From NCBI RefSeq assembly GCF_019802345.1, contig NZ_JAINDZ010000012.1, positions 60,416 through 124,415 of the forward strand: DNA of 64,000 nucleotides, in the 5' to 3' direction. Position numbers and translations under genes: made by a program. The first letter of the stretch is position 1; every line of letters starts with the position of its first letter. The stretch comes from Methylosinus sp. Sm6. Lineage in GTDB: Bacteria > Pseudomonadota > Alphaproteobacteria > Rhizobiales > Beijerinckiaceae. The notes under the pieces are model-generated. The model saw nothing but the letters and a program-made list of their open reading frames with translations. It was not told the origin of the DNA and did not search any database. Shown here piece by piece: positions 9,901 to 18,626 of this stretch.

Positions 9901-11014
9901 GCGGCAGCAGCTCGAGATTTTCGTCTACGACATAGCAGCTGTAGTTCGGGATCGGCTTGCCGATCGTCACCTTCTCGTTCGGCCAGACTTCCGAGACGGT
10001 CGCGACCACAGTCGCCTCGGTGGGACCATAGCTGTTGAAGATGGTGCGGCCGATGCGCGTCCAGCGCTCGGCGACGGACGGCGGGCAGGCTTCGCCGCCG
10101 AGCACGATCTTGCGCAGCGTCGCGACGTCGCGCGGCAGCGCGGCGAGCAGGGTCGGCACCGTGTCGAGCACGGTGACGCCGGCCTCCTCGAGAATGTCGG
10201 GCAGGGCCTCGGTCTCGCCGATGATCTGCGGCGTCGCCACGAACAGCGAGGCGCCGGCGAGATAGGGAATCCAGATCTCCTCCATGGAGAGGTCGAAGGC
10301 GACGGATGCGCCCTGAAACACGACGTCGGAGGACGTGATCCCGTAAATCTCGTTGGCGGAGCGCAGATAATGGCAGATGTTGCGCTGGGTGACGACGATG
10401 CCCTTGGGCGTTCCGGTCGAGCCCGATGTGTAGATCAGATAGGCGGCGTCGTCCGCGCTCGCGCCGGCGAGCCGCGGGTCCGGCAAAGGGGCGTCCCGAA
10501 GCGAGGCGATCTCGGCGTCGACCCAAATCTCGACGCCGACGCCCGCGGCCTTGACCGCGAAGTGGACGGATGTGAGCAGGCCTCTGGCGTCGGCGTCGGA
10601 GAGGCAGACGGCGATGCGCTCGACGGGCGCGTCGGCGTCGAAGGGCAGCCAGGCGGCCCCCGTCTTGGCGATGGCGATCTGCGCGATCAGCAGCTCGGGC
10701 CCGCGCGACATCCACAGGCCGACCACCTGGCCCGGGCCGATTCCGCGCGCGACGAGGCCATGGGCGATGGCGTTGGCCTGGGCGTCGACCTCCCGATAGG
10801 TGAAGCGTCGCTCCAGGGTCGACATCGCCAGCGCATGGGGGCTGGCGGCGACCCGCGCGGCGAAAATCTCGGATAGCGTCTCGTCGCGCAGAAGATGCGG
10901 CATGTCGGCGCCGCGCAGCACGGCGCCTCGAGGAACATAGCCGGACGGCGCGCCCGCCGCGAGCAGCGGGGAGGCGTGCCGGAAATGCGGGCTCAACTCA
11001 TTCATTTGCATCAC
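6926..11014 (-). CDS. Pls/PosA-type non-ribosomal peptide synthetase-like membrane protein
   Basis: The 1362-residue product has an adenylation domain (residues about 45-540). Its core motifs are LIYTSGSTGTPKGI (193-206), NSYGPTEATV (327), YRSGDAV (415) and the RGFRVELGEIES hinge. The invariant lysine lies in SSGKVDRKAL. A carrier domain follows, with the phosphopantetheine serine in DLGGHSLL (Ser583). The rest, from about 640, alternates membrane helices with three left-handed beta-helix (hexapeptide) regions. This is the arrangement of epsilon-poly-L-lysine synthetase, where the C-terminal part joins amino acids into a homopolymer. No thioesterase or normal condensation domain is present. 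The GTG at 11014 is followed at once by an ATG at 11011; either may be used. The substrate amino acid is unknown. Confidence 0.88.
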   Translation of the reverse strand: MMQMNELSPHFRHASPLLAAGAPSGYVPRGAVLRGADMPHLLRDETLSEIFAARVAASPHALAMSTLERRFTYREVDAQANAIAHGLVARGIGPGQVVGLWMSRGPELLIAQIAIAKTGAAWLPFDADAPVERIAVCLSDADARGLLTSVHFAVKAAGVGVEIWVDAEIASLRDAPLPDPRLAGASADDAAYLIYTSGSTGTPKGIVVTQRNICHYLRSANEIYGITSSDVVFQGASVAFDLSMEEIWIPYLAGASLFVATPQIIGETEALPDILEEAGVTVLDTVPTLLAALPRDVATLRKIVLGGEACPPSVAERWTRIGRTIFNSYGPTEATVVATVSEVWPNEKVTIGKPIPNYSCYVVDENLELLPPGAEGELLIGGPGVARGYLRRDELTAEKFIANPFCDDGSDPILYRSGDAVALDETGNLAFRGRIDDQVKIRGFRVELGEIESVLSTLPHIRQAAVVLRNEDGLDELVAFLVGATAVIPDPRELRAKLREFLPSYMVPARFEVVASLPTLSSGKVDRKALKRAPLSAPLLDAEAQEEPRSDTEAKLLDAARRVLPPGAIPFDADFFTDLGGHSLLAARFVSVVRETERLASITLQDLYAQRTLRALAAHLDGKAAASPAPRDLSFAPPPLLKRFLCGLAQAAALPFILAFVTSQWLGVFVSYMLLTSPDASIVEEAVALLGVYMCVNIATVAVSILGKWLVIGRTRPGRYPLWGVYYYRWWLAQRLIGLTHAKWFQASPLMRLYLRALGARIGEDAIIGELDVGAIDLVSIGDGASLGGKLKLANARVVGNELIIGPIDIGADAYVGTSCVIEENVVLEEGAALEDLSSVPSGARIGAREIWNGSPARHEGRVNAEALDSPSAASALRRVVMSALFAMVALALPPLGLLPIFPAFWVFDKLDAWLGLVDGEHAYYLAAIPLFAWPTAFVLVLVTVAFIVAFRWTVLPRVSEGTYSVWSWFYLRKWAVGLATEVTLETLSSLFATLYMRSWYRLMGAKIGKDSEISTNLSGRYDLVEIGEKCFIADEVVLGDEDMRRGWMYLRKVKTGSRVFIGNDAVVPPGSEIPNGALIGIKSKPPANSELSEGDTWFGSPPIRLPVRQTFDGGGAAWTYQPPFWKKAARAAYEAINVSLPTMLFITFGTWAVESFAQKLIDGEYGAAFWLFVLCSTLISLGMTLVVVAVKWLTMGRYEPQVKPMWSFWAMRTEACAVLYWGLAGKILLEHLRGTPFLPWVLRLFGAKFGKGVFADMTDITEFDCVSVGDYAALNQVAALQTHLYEDRVMKVGRVMIGRGVTVGAGSTVLYDTHVGDFARLGPLTVVMKGETIPPHSEWVGAPAEPARSAPAPAVRQAKAA

Positions 11015-11465
11015 TTATCCGCGGGTCGGCGCGCCTCGCGCTCATTAAAGCGTCGCAGCCGAGCATGGCAATATCCCGCATCCGCTGAACGCGGGATGAA
11101 TCCAACTATGGCGACGAATTTGTTGCCGGAAAGGCCGGCCCCGACGCGGCCCGCCCCTTTTGCGCGCCCTTCGTATCGAAGCCGTTACAAATCCAGATCG
11201 CCTTGTTTTTCCGATTTTTCCCGTTTCGCCCTCGCGAGGACGTTCGGATCCGGCTTCCGCCCCTCGAGCTGGTCCTCGACGAGGGGAGATCGCGACTCAT
11301 GGACACGCCGACATCGCCTCTCCCCTTCGCCGAGACCACGGCGGTGTCCGCGATCTTTCCGTAGGGCTCGAAATAGAGGCGGTCGTCGCTCCGCCATCCC
11401 ATCGCCGGGATGGTCGCATCGCGAAGTTCGCCATTCTATCTTTCGCGCTGCGCGAACTTCAAGGC
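11015..11465. other. intergenic stretch without a recognised gene
   Basis: The 450 bp between msrQ and the NRPS-like gene hold several open frames of up to about 100 codons. One on the minus strand at 11106-11402 begins GWRSDDRLYFEPYGKIAD and then turns into low-complexity Ser/Arg sequence. None has a convincing ribosome-binding site or a family I recognise. The promoter of the NRPS-like gene should lie in the upper part. Confidence 0.4.
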
Positions 11466-12074
11466 TCAGGCCGAGACCGGGGCCCGCCGGCGCCGGGAGG
11501 GGGCGGGCGCGAGCCTCGTCAGCAGCAGTGCCGCGGTCAGCCCGGCATAGACCAGCGGCTCGGCCGGCCAGGATTTGACGACCAGCAGAAAATGCGCGGC
11601 CGCGGCGAGCGCCGCGAGATAAACCAGGCGGTGCAGCTTCGCCCAGGCCTTGCCGCCCATGCGGCGGATAGCCGCAGCATTGGAGGTCGCCGCCAGCGGC
11701 GCCAGAATGGCGAAGCTCGCCATGCCGACCGTCACATAGGGACGTTTGACGATATCGGCTGAGACGGCCGCCCAGTCGAAGCCGAAATCGAGCGCGACAT
11801 AGGCGGCAAGATGCAGAAAGGCGTAAGAGAAGGCGAGCAGGCCCAGCGCGCGCCGAAAGCGCAGCAGATCGACGCCGGCGAAGCGTCGCAGCGGCGTCAC
11901 GGCGAGGCAGGCGATGAGGAAGCGCAGCGCCCACAGGCCGAGCCCCTGCTCCAGCGCCCTGATCGGCTCCGGTCCGAGCCGGTCCTCGACGCCGAGCCAG
12001 AACAGCGAGGCGGCCGGCGCGAGGCCGACGACATAGATCGCGAGCCTGCGGAGCTGCAGCGGGGCGCGCGTCAT
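11466..12074 (-). CDS. msrQ: MsrQ, heme-binding membrane subunit of the methionine sulfoxide reductase system
   Basis: The 202-residue protein has about six membrane helices of the ferric reductase-like fold, with His-containing segments such as AYVALDF and KAWAKLHRLVYLAAL. MsrQ (YedZ) binds heme and carries electrons from the inner membrane or quinone pool to periplasmic MsrP. The ATG at 12074 overlaps the msrP stop by one base (TGATG). A TTG one codon earlier would be the alternative. The pair forms one transcription unit and works together. Confidence 0.95.
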   Translation of the reverse strand: MTRAPLQLRRLAIYVVGLAPAASLFWLGVEDRLGPEPIRALEQGLGLWALRFLIACLAVTPLRRFAGVDLLRFRRALGLLAFSYAFLHLAAYVALDFGFDWAAVSADIVKRPYVTVGMASFAILAPLAATSNAAAIRRMGGKAWAKLHRLVYLAALAAAAHFLLVVKSWPAEPLVYAGLTAALLLTRLAPAPSRRRRAPVSA

Positions 12075-13015
12075 CAAAAATAGCTCCCGAGATCCATTCC
12101 GGCATAGAGGCCGGCGACCTGATCGGCATAGCCGTTGAACATCAGCGTCGGCCGCCGCCTGGCGAACAGGCCGCCCTCGCCGATGCGGCGCTCCGTGGCC
12201 TGACTCCAGCGCGGATGGTCGACCCGCGGGTTCACATTGGAATAAAAGCCGTATTCGCGCGGGTTCTGCAGGTTCCAGGAGGTCTTGGGCTCTGTCTCCA
12301 CGAGGGAGATGCGCACGATCGATTTGATCCCCTTGAAGCCATATTTCCAGGGGACGACCAGCCGCAGCGGCGCGCCGTTCTGATTGGGCAGGGTTTCTCC
12401 ATAGAGCCCGACCGCGAGAAGGGTGAGCGGATGCAGGGCCTCGTCGAGCCGCAGCCCCTCGACATAGGGCCAGGGCAGGAGCTGCAGCAGACCCTTCTGC
12501 CCCGGCATCTCCTGCGGCCGCACCAGAGACTCGAAAGCCACATATTTCGCCGCGCCGAGCGGCTCGGCGCGGGCGAGCACGGCGGCGAGCGGAACGCCGA
12601 TCCAGGGGATGACCATGGACCAGCCCTCGACGCAGCGCATGCGATAGACCCGCTCCTCGAGCGCGGACGGGCGGATCAGATCCTCGAGCGCATATTTGGC
12701 CGGCTTCGCCACCAGGCCGTCGATCTCGACGGTCCAGGGCGAGGTCGTGAGCGAGCCCGCGCGCGCGGCGGGATCGCTCTTGCCGCCTCCGAATTCATAA
12801 AAATTATTGTAGGACGTCACATCGGCGCGCGGCGTCGGCGTCTCATTGGTCGAGAACGGGCTTTTTGCGCCGGCGAGAGGCGCCGCGGCGGCGGGCCCGA
12901 GCAGCGCGCCGAGGCCGAGGCCGGCGGCGCCCGCCAAAAATTCGCGCCGGCGCAGATAGGCGGAGGGCGGCGTGATCTCGGAAGCGGGAATCTCCCGCGG
13001 CGGGACGATCAGCAT
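12074..13015 (-). CDS. msrP: MsrP, periplasmic protein-methionine-sulfoxide reductase catalytic subunit
   Basis: The 313-residue molybdopterin enzyme (YedY family) reduces methionine sulfoxide residues in periplasmic proteins. A Tat signal is visible as [20 protein letters not shown], consistent with export after cofactor loading. The cysteine in [15 protein letters not shown] is the expected molybdenum ligand, and [17 protein letters not shown] is the typical cofactor-binding core. The start at 13015 was preferred over a longer frame because it is preceded by GAGG and gives a normal Tat n-region. It is followed directly by msrQ. Confidence 0.96.
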   Translation of the reverse strand: MLIVPPREIPASEITPPSAYLRRREFLAGAAGLGLGALLGPAAAAPLAGAKSPFSTNETPTPRADVTSYNNFYEFGGGKSDPAARAGSLTTSPWTVEIDGLVAKPAKYALEDLIRPSALEERVYRMRCVEGWSMVIPWIGVPLAAVLARAEPLGAAKYVAFESLVRPQEMPGQKGLLQLLPWPYVEGLRLDEALHPLTLLAVGLYGETLPNQNGAPLRLVVPWKYGFKGIKSIVRISLVETEPKTSWNLQNPREYGFYSNVNPRVDHPRWSQATERRIGEGGLFARRRPTLMFNGYADQVAGLYAGMDLGSYF

Positions 13016-13872
13016 TGCGGAACCTCGTCTTTGGCGCGCCGGCGTGACGGCGCCGGCGCGCTCACTCTGCGCAGTTCGGCCGGCGCGCGGCAATTGTTAC
13101 CGCGAATGCGTCGAACGACGTCCATGAGGTTGCGATATGACCTCTCGCCCTGCGATCGACGCTCGACAGCGCCGACAGCGGACCTGGACGCGCAGAAGAC
13201 GCCGAGCGTCGGCATCTTCTGGTTCGTCACGATCGACGGATGGCGTAAGCGCATCGGAAACTCCGATGCGGCGCCCTTTTCAAATTGACTGAAGCGAGGC
13301 GTTGGTGGCTTGCGTCAATGAATAATGAAGGGTGTTCGACGCCCCCTCCCTAACGCTCCTCCGCTTCGCGTGCATCACATGCCGCCGGAGGGCGGCGTGC
13401 TGTACGCGCAGCGCGAAGCGGCCGGCGCACGGCCTGTCCACGCTGACGGAGCGACAACGCGACATTCTGCGGCTGTCGATGCACGGCCGGCCGAACAAGC
13501 AGATCCGCCGGCGCTCGAAGCTGTCGCATTTCACGGTGCGCAATCATGTCTCGCAACTGTCGAGACAGCTGAACGTCCCCTCGCCGCCGAGGCGCATGTC
13601 CCGTCCCTGTCTGATTGACGGCGCCGCGCGAGCGCTGCTCGCCCCGAGCGTCATGGCGCATTATTTGCCGCGTCCGTGTCGGGAGCAACGCCCGCGTGAT
13701 CGCGTTCGCGATATGAGCGCACGCAGAGAAGATGATCTCACGTTCGAATGCCGGCCTTTGAAAAGATCGCCTGTGCATGGCGTCATGCGCCGCCTCCCTC
13801 GCGCCGTTCGCACCGGAACACGCCGGACTTCAAAGCTTGACCGAGGAAGAAGCGTGAGCCTATAGATCGAAA
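13016..13872. other. long gene-poor stretch containing a LuxR-type remnant
   Basis: Apart from the helix-turn-helix remnant described separately, I see no intact gene in these 857 bp. Several overlapping open frames exist on both strands but they lack plausible starts or composition. The sequence probably holds the msrP promoter on one side and the regulatory region of the DUF2946-like gene on the other. Confidence 0.45.
13431..13586 (+). pseudogene. remnant of a LuxR/FixJ-type helix-turn-helix domain
   Basis: Read from 13431, the translation contains LSTLTERQRDILRLSMHG, RPNKQI and HFTVRNHVSQLSRQLNV. This matches the C-terminal GerE/LuxR DNA-binding domain from its LTxRExxVL start to the last helix. 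The frame continues upstream and downstream but no receiver domain, sensor domain or good start codon is present. The recognition helix has unusual basic residues (RRRSKLS). I read it as the surviving end of a lost response regulator. A very short stand-alone regulator is the alternative. Confidence 0.55.
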
Positions 13873-14268
13873 ATGGCAAAGCGGGGTTCATGGCGGGAGC
13901 TGTCGACGAGCGCCATCATCAGCGCTCTCGTTTGCCTTTTCGCCCTGCAGAGCGTCAGCTCGCAGGCGCGCGACTTGCGCGCCGCCCACGGCCTCGCCTC
14001 CGCTGCTGCATCATATTATCAGACTTGCCGACCCGACCCATCAGCGGATCGAGATGCGCCGGCTGAGCAACGGCGCGCGAGCGATCAATGCTGCGCGCTC
14101 TGCTCGTCCGCCGGGCGGGACGATCTGCCCACACTCCTTTTCGCGGCCGTTTTCGCGCTGCTTTCCCCCTCGACCGATCCTGCCCATGTGCGCGCCGCCG
14201 ACGTCTCGCTTCGGCCGCCGACGGTAGCGGCGCGTTCGCACTCGTCCCGCGCGCCGCCGCTGTCCTGA
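13873..14268 (+). CDS. small secreted protein, DUF2946-like
   Basis: The 131-residue product starts with an export signal (AIISALVCLFALQSVSSQA). It has a CCALC cysteine motif near residue 73 and a second hydrophobic stretch (LLFAAVFALLS), followed by a Ser/Arg/Pro-rich tail. DUF2946 proteins look like this and are often found next to TonB-dependent metal-uptake genes, as here just before the sigma/anti-sigma/receptor set. The function is unknown; metal binding by the cysteines is a guess. The start has only a weak ribosome-binding site, so the exact N-terminus is uncertain. Confidence 0.55.
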   Translation: MAKRGSWRELSTSAIISALVCLFALQSVSSQARDLRAAHGLASAAASYYQTCRPDPSADRDAPAEQRRASDQCCALCSSAGRDDLPTLLFAAVFALLSPSTDPAHVRAADVSLRPPTVAARSHSSRAPPLS

Positions 14269-14374
14269 ACGCGCACCTCTCCGCGCAACAAGGAGAGAGC
14301 ATGCGTGGCAGGCGCCGAGGAGCTTTCTCGCTTCGGCGCCATCGCGGGTCCGAGGCTCCAGTAGAAGCCGGCTC

Positions 14375-14875
14375 ATGTCCAAGATCAAGAGCCGTTCGAT
14401 CGGCGAACTCTTCGAGCGCAATAAGCGCGTTCTCCTCGACTGCCTGACGCGTCGGGTCGGTCCCGACCACGCGTCGGACCTGCTGCAGGAGACTTTCGTG
14501 CGGATGCTGCAGCGCAAGCAGACCGGAGCGATCGTCGACGAGGACGCCTATCTGCGCACGACGGCGATCAATCTCGCACGCGACTTCGCCCGCTATAACA
14601 GCACCATCGCCAAGCACGTCGCGCCGGGGGACATTTCCGCGGACATCGTCGAAACGGCCCTCGATCCGGCCCAGACCTGCGAAGCGAAGGAGAGCGTCCG
14701 GGCGCTCTACGCCGCCATGAAGAGCCTCCCTCCGAGGTGCCGGGAGGTCTTCATCCTGCGGCGCTTCCATGATCTCTCGCCGGACGAGATCTCTCAAAGA
14801 CTGGGCATCTCCCGAAACATGGTCTTGAAGCATCTGCGGCTGGCGCTGGAGCGGTGCCATGCGGCGCTCGACTGA
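14375..14875 (+). CDS. ECF sigma factor, FecI type
   Basis: This 166-residue protein has sigma region 2 (HASDLLQETFVRMLQRK, AYLRTTAINLARDFAR) and region 4 (LPPRCREVFILRRFHDLSPDEISQRLGIS followed by a helix-turn-helix) and no region 3, as in ECF sigma factors. It precedes a FecR-like gene and a TonB-dependent receptor with an STN domain. This is the order of fecI-fecR-fecA-type signalling, in which the sigma factor is released when the receptor binds its ligand and then transcribes the receptor gene. The target promoter is probably in the region before 16021 or before this operon. Confidence 0.92.
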   Translation: MSKIKSRSIGELFERNKRVLLDCLTRRVGPDHASDLLQETFVRMLQRKQTGAIVDEDAYLRTTAINLARDFARYNSTIAKHVAPGDISADIVETALDPAQTCEAKESVRALYAAMKSLPPRCREVFILRRFHDLSPDEISQRLGISRNMVLKHLRLALERCHAALD

Positions 14876-14970
14876 ATTTTTGCTCGAGGCGACCTCCCTA
14901 TCGCCCTCGGCGTTCGTCTTGCTACTCTGAGGACCGACGGCGGCGGACCCAGCGACAGAACGGTACGACC

Positions 14971-15918
14971 ATGGAAGAGGATGACGCGCCCTTGGACCGA
15001 GCGAGCTGCCGCAAGGCGGCCATCGAGTGGTGGACGCGACTCGACTGCCGAGCCCCGACCCCGCAGGAGCGGGAGGCGTTCGTTCGCTGGCTGACGCGCG
15101 ATCCGGCGAACCGTGAGGCGTTCGAGAGGGTTTGCCGTATCTGGGGCGATCTCGAGCAGCTGCGGCCTTTCCTCGAGGACTTCGAGGTGGCCCCGCCGCG
15201 CCGGCCGTCCCGCTATCGCATCGCCGCCGGCCTCGCGGCTCTCGCTTTCGCCGTCTTGTCCTTCGTCTTCTTCGACGATGTCTGGATCATGTTGCGAGCG
15301 AACGCCCGGACCGGCGTCGCGGAGACGCAGGTTGTTCAGCTCGTCGACGGGTCGCGGATCGAGATCGGCCCTCACTCGGCAGTGGCGGTGGATTTCGACG
15401 AGCGAAAGAGAAATGTGACGCTGCTGACGGGCGAGGCCTGGTTCGATGTCGCTCCGGACGCCGGAAGGGCGTTCTCCGTCCTCGTTCCGGGCGGCTCCGT
15501 GACGGCTCTCGGCACCACTTTCAACGTTTCGACCACGCGCGGCCGCACCGAGGTCACCGTCGCCCAGCACCGCGTGCGCGTGGTGACGGAAGGGCCGCCG
15601 ATCATCGTCGAGGCCGGCGAGCAGAGCGCTTTCGCCCCGGGCGTCGCCGCGGTCGCCCCCTATCGGGTGCAGGTCGATCACGTCGCCGCGTGGCGGCGCG
15701 GAAAGCTGATCTTCGACGACAGGCCGCTCTCGGAGGTGGTTTCGGTGCTCGGATATTACGTCCACGGATATATTCTGATCGTCGATCCCTCCATCCGGGA
15801 CAGGCGCGTGACCGGCGTGTTCGACGCATCGGAGCCGATGGCCGCGATCGCCGCGATCGAAAAGGCGCTCAGCCTGCACGCATTCGATCTCGGCTATGTC
15901 GTCGCGCTCAGCGGATGA
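14971..15918 (+). CDS. FecR-family anti-sigma factor
   Basis: The 315-residue protein has an N-terminal DUF4880 domain (AAIEWWTRLDC, FVRWLTRDPANREAFERVCRIWG). One membrane helix follows near residues 75-100 (IAAGLAALAFAVLSFVFF), then a periplasmic FecR domain (VQLVDGSRIEIGPHSAVAVD, VTLLTGEAWFDVA, VTALGTTFNV). The C-terminal domain resembles an STN module. The cytoplasmic end should hold the upstream sigma factor, and the periplasmic end should contact the STN domain of the receptor. The ATG at 14971 was chosen because a conserved domain begins right after it. A longer frame back to 14854 adds unrelated Arg-rich sequence. Confidence 0.93.
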   Translation: MEEDDAPLDRASCRKAAIEWWTRLDCRAPTPQEREAFVRWLTRDPANREAFERVCRIWGDLEQLRPFLEDFEVAPPRRPSRYRIAAGLAALAFAVLSFVFFDDVWIMLRANARTGVAETQVVQLVDGSRIEIGPHSAVAVDFDERKRNVTLLTGEAWFDVAPDAGRAFSVLVPGGSVTALGTTFNVSTTRGRTEVTVAQHRVRVVTEGPPIIVEAGEQSAFAPGVAAVAPYRVQVDHVAAWRRGKLIFDDRPLSEVVSVLGYYVHGYILIVDPSIRDRRVTGVFDASEPMAAIAAIEKALSLHAFDLGYVVALSG

Positions 15919-16020
15919 GAAAAAAAATTTGGTCGCCGACATCCCCGGAGGAAGGAAAGCCCGTCCTTGTGAAAGTGGGGGCGCATTGCCTGCCGCCGAG
16001 AGACAGGACGGGGCCAGTAG

Positions 16021-18570
16021 ATGTCGAAGCGGATTCCTGACGAGAGCAAGTCGGCGAGGAGAAGGATGTTGAGCGCGACGGCCATCGTCACGGCAATGGG
16101 GGTCTTCGCGTTCGCAGGGAATGCCGACCGCGCGCAAGCGCACGCGCAGATGTCGGAGAAGGAAATCGCCGAGATCGTGCGCGGCTACGACATTCCGGCG
16201 GGTCCCGTTTCGACAGCGCTGAACCGCCTCGCCGACGAGAGCGGCGTGCGCATCGTCTACGACTCGAGATTGACGCGCTTTGTGCGTTCGAGAGGGCTCA
16301 CGGGCCGCCACAAGCTGGCCGAGGCGCTCGCGGAGCTTCTGTCGGGCACTGGACTGCATTTCGAACTGTCCGCTAATGGCAAATCCGCGCTGATCGTGCT
16401 GGCGCAGGCCGGCGACACGCGAAACGACGCCAGCGCGGGCGGCGCGACGCCCTTGCCGCCGATCGACATCGGTCACGAGCAAAAGGAGAATCATGGCCGC
16501 GGAGCCGGCGGGTCGCCGCAGGGGCCCGGCGACAGATACACGGGCTACAAGGCCGACAGCGCCTCGAGCGCGATGAAAATGGACACGCCGCTCCTGAAGA
16601 CGCCCGTGGCGATTCAGGTCGTGACGCGCCAGACGATGGACGATCAGCAGGCGATCAGCGTCGGGGACGCCATCGTCGTCAATGTCAGCGGCGTGCAGAT
16701 GACGCCGAACTTCTACGAAGCCTACAAGGTCCGCGGCTTCACCAATTACGCCAGCTCCTACAAGAACGGCCTGGTCGAATATAGAATGCGCAATCTCGAC
16801 ACGACCAACCTTCAATCGATCGAGGTGCTCAAGGGGCCGGCGGCGATCCTCTATGGCCGTGTCGAGCCCGGCGGCCTCATCGACCTCGTGGTCAAGCGCC
16901 CGCTCGAGACGCCCTATTATTCCGTCCAGCAGCAGAACGGCTCCTTCGGCATGACCCGCACGACGCTCGACGCCACCGGCCCGCTGATCGCAGACAAGTC
17001 CGTGCTCTACCGCTTCAACGGGGAGTTCTATCACTCCTATTCCTATCGCGATTTCGTCAAGGACCAGAATGTCTTCCTGGCGCCGACCCTGAGCTTTCAC
17101 CCGATCGAACAGTTCAGGCTGAACATCGATTTCGAATATCAGCACCGCACTGCGGTCAGCGATTATCCGCATCTTCCGGCCATCGGCGGCTATCCTGCGC
17201 AAATTCCGATCTCTCGCTATCTCCAGCCGCCGCTGCTCACCACCAGCTCTCCCGTCCAGTTCGACAAGAAGCGCATCGCCTATGACTGGACCTTCGCTTT
17301 CGACAAGAATTGGAGCCTGACGAATCGCCTGAGCTACATGTCTTCGGCCGACAGCACGACCAACAGCCTCGCGCTGAGCGTCGATCAGGTCACCGGCGAC
17401 CTCCGTCGTTCTCTGACCAATACGACGAGCGTCGGCGGCGGCAAGGAGATCGATTTCGCGACGAATGTCGACCTCCATGGACATTTCGAAACCGGTCCGC
17501 TGACGCATGCCGCCCTGCTGGGCTTCGATCATCTCAGCACACGCATGCCGATGAGCAACACGATCTTCAGATCATTGAGCTCGATCAACATCTACGCGCC
17601 CAATTACTGGACGCTCGACAATCCCTTGGGCGCCCCCCTCTATGTCCGCCAAGCGCAGAAATGGACCGGCGTCTATGCGCAGGACCTGATCTCCTTCTTC
17701 GACGATTCGGTCCATGTTCTGCTCGGCGGCCGCTACGACTGGGCCGAGACGAGCAGCAACAAGAACACTTCGTCCTATGCCGGCGCGATGTCGACCTACA
17801 CGACCGACTACAACAAGGCGTTCAGCCCGCGGGCCGGCCTCGTCTATCAGCCGCTTCCGTGGCTGTCGCTCTACGGCAATTTCACGCGATCGTTCGGGTT
17901 GAACAACACGACGAGCCTCGGGCTGCCGCTGCCGCCCCAGAAAGGCGAGCAGTTCGAGGGCGGCGTGAAGGCGGAGCTCCTGGACAAGCGCCTCATCGCG
18001 ACCTTCGCCTTTTTCGACATCACCAAGACGAATATCGCCACTCCCGACCCGGCCAATCCGCTCAATACGCTGGTCATCGGACAGGCTCGCAGCCAGGGCG
18101 TCGAAATCGACCTGACCGGCCGCATCGACGACAATTGGAGCGTCATCGCCAATTACACGCATGACGACGTCCGCACGATCCAAGGGGCTCCCTCGTACAA
18201 TCCTTCCACGTTGATGACGACACAGCTCGCCGTCGCCGGGTACAAGCTGCCGGCGAGCCCGCGCAATTACGGCAACCTCTGGGTCAAATACGAGGCCGAC
18301 GGAGAGTTTCGCGGACTGAGCGTGGGCGGCGGCGTCTCCGTCGTCGAGAGCTCGCTCGGCGACAACGCCAACTCTTTCATCCTGCCCGGATATACGCTGC
18401 TCAACGGAATGATCGCCTACACGACCCAGATCGACCGCTTCACCGTCACAGCGCAGCTGAACGTCAAGAACGCCACCGATACGATCTATTATCCGACGTC
18501 GTCGAACCGTACGACGATCCAGACCGGCGCGCCGCGATCCGTTCTCGGCTCTCTGCGCGTGGAGTTCTGA
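16021..18570 (+). CDS. TonB-dependent siderophore-type receptor with N-terminal STN signalling domain
   Basis: The 849-residue precursor has a signal sequence (residues 15-42) and an STN domain at about 55-130 (YDIPAGPVSTALNRLADESG). The plug follows at about 190-310 (TPVAIQVVTRQTMDDQ, LQSIEVLKGPAAILYGR, EPGGLIDLVVKRP). A 22-strand barrel ends in the terminal aromatic residue of SLRVEF. It imports a chelated metal across the outer membrane using TonB/ExbBD energy, and the STN domain signals to the FecR-like protein. FpvA/FecA-type receptors take ferric siderophores, but related receptors in methanotrophs take copper-methanobactin, so the ligand is open. No biosynthesis gene for a chelator lies in the window. 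Confidence 0.95.
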   Translation: MSKRIPDESKSARRRMLSATAIVTAMGVFAFAGNADRAQAHAQMSEKEIAEIVRGYDIPAGPVSTALNRLADESGVRIVYDSRLTRFVRSRGLTGRHKLAEALAELLSGTGLHFELSANGKSALIVLAQAGDTRNDASAGGATPLPPIDIGHEQKENHGRGAGGSPQGPGDRYTGYKADSASSAMKMDTPLLKTPVAIQVVTRQTMDDQQAISVGDAIVVNVSGVQMTPNFYEAYKVRGFTNYASSYKNGLVEYRMRNLDTTNLQSIEVLKGPAAILYGRVEPGGLIDLVVKRPLETPYYSVQQQNGSFGMTRTTLDATGPLIADKSVLYRFNGEFYHSYSYRDFVKDQNVFLAPTLSFHPIEQFRLNIDFEYQHRTAVSDYPHLPAIGGYPAQIPISRYLQPPLLTTSSPVQFDKKRIAYDWTFAFDKNWSLTNRLSYMSSADSTTNSLALSVDQVTGDLRRSLTNTTSVGGGKEIDFATNVDLHGHFETGPLTHAALLGFDHLSTRMPMSNTIFRSLSSINIYAPNYWTLDNPLGAPLYVRQAQKWTGVYAQDLISFFDDSVHVLLGGRYDWAETSSNKNTSSYAGAMSTYTTDYNKAFSPRAGLVYQPLPWLSLYGNFTRSFGLNNTTSLGLPLPPQKGEQFEGGVKAELLDKRLIATFAFFDITKTNIATPDPANPLNTLVIGQARSQGVEIDLTGRIDDNWSVIANYTHDDVRTIQGAPSYNPSTLMTTQLAVAGYKLPASPRNYGNLWVKYEADGEFRGLSVGGGVSVVESSLGDNANSFILPGYTLLNGMIAYTTQIDRFTVTAQLNVKNATDTIYYPTSSNRTTIQTGAPRSVLGSLRVEF

Positions 18571-18626
18571 TCGTCCCGAGCCCGGAACAATGTTCGTCGA
18601 TGGTCCGCAGTCCGACGCCGGCCTCA

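Noticed and set aside
11106..11402. 98-codon frame between msrQ and the NRPS-like gene
   Set aside because: The first third looks protein-like but the rest is low-complexity, and there is no ribosome-binding site. It is kept only as a note in the intergenic entry.
14301..14447. Short frame with an AAGGAG site before the ECF sigma gene
   Set aside because: The 48-residue translation is Arg/Ser-rich without conservation that I can see, and it overlaps the sigma gene in another frame.
13873..18570. Methanobactin gene cluster
   Set aside because: Only regulator and receptor genes of the general FecIR type are present. No precursor peptide or MbnB/MbnC-like genes were found nearby.
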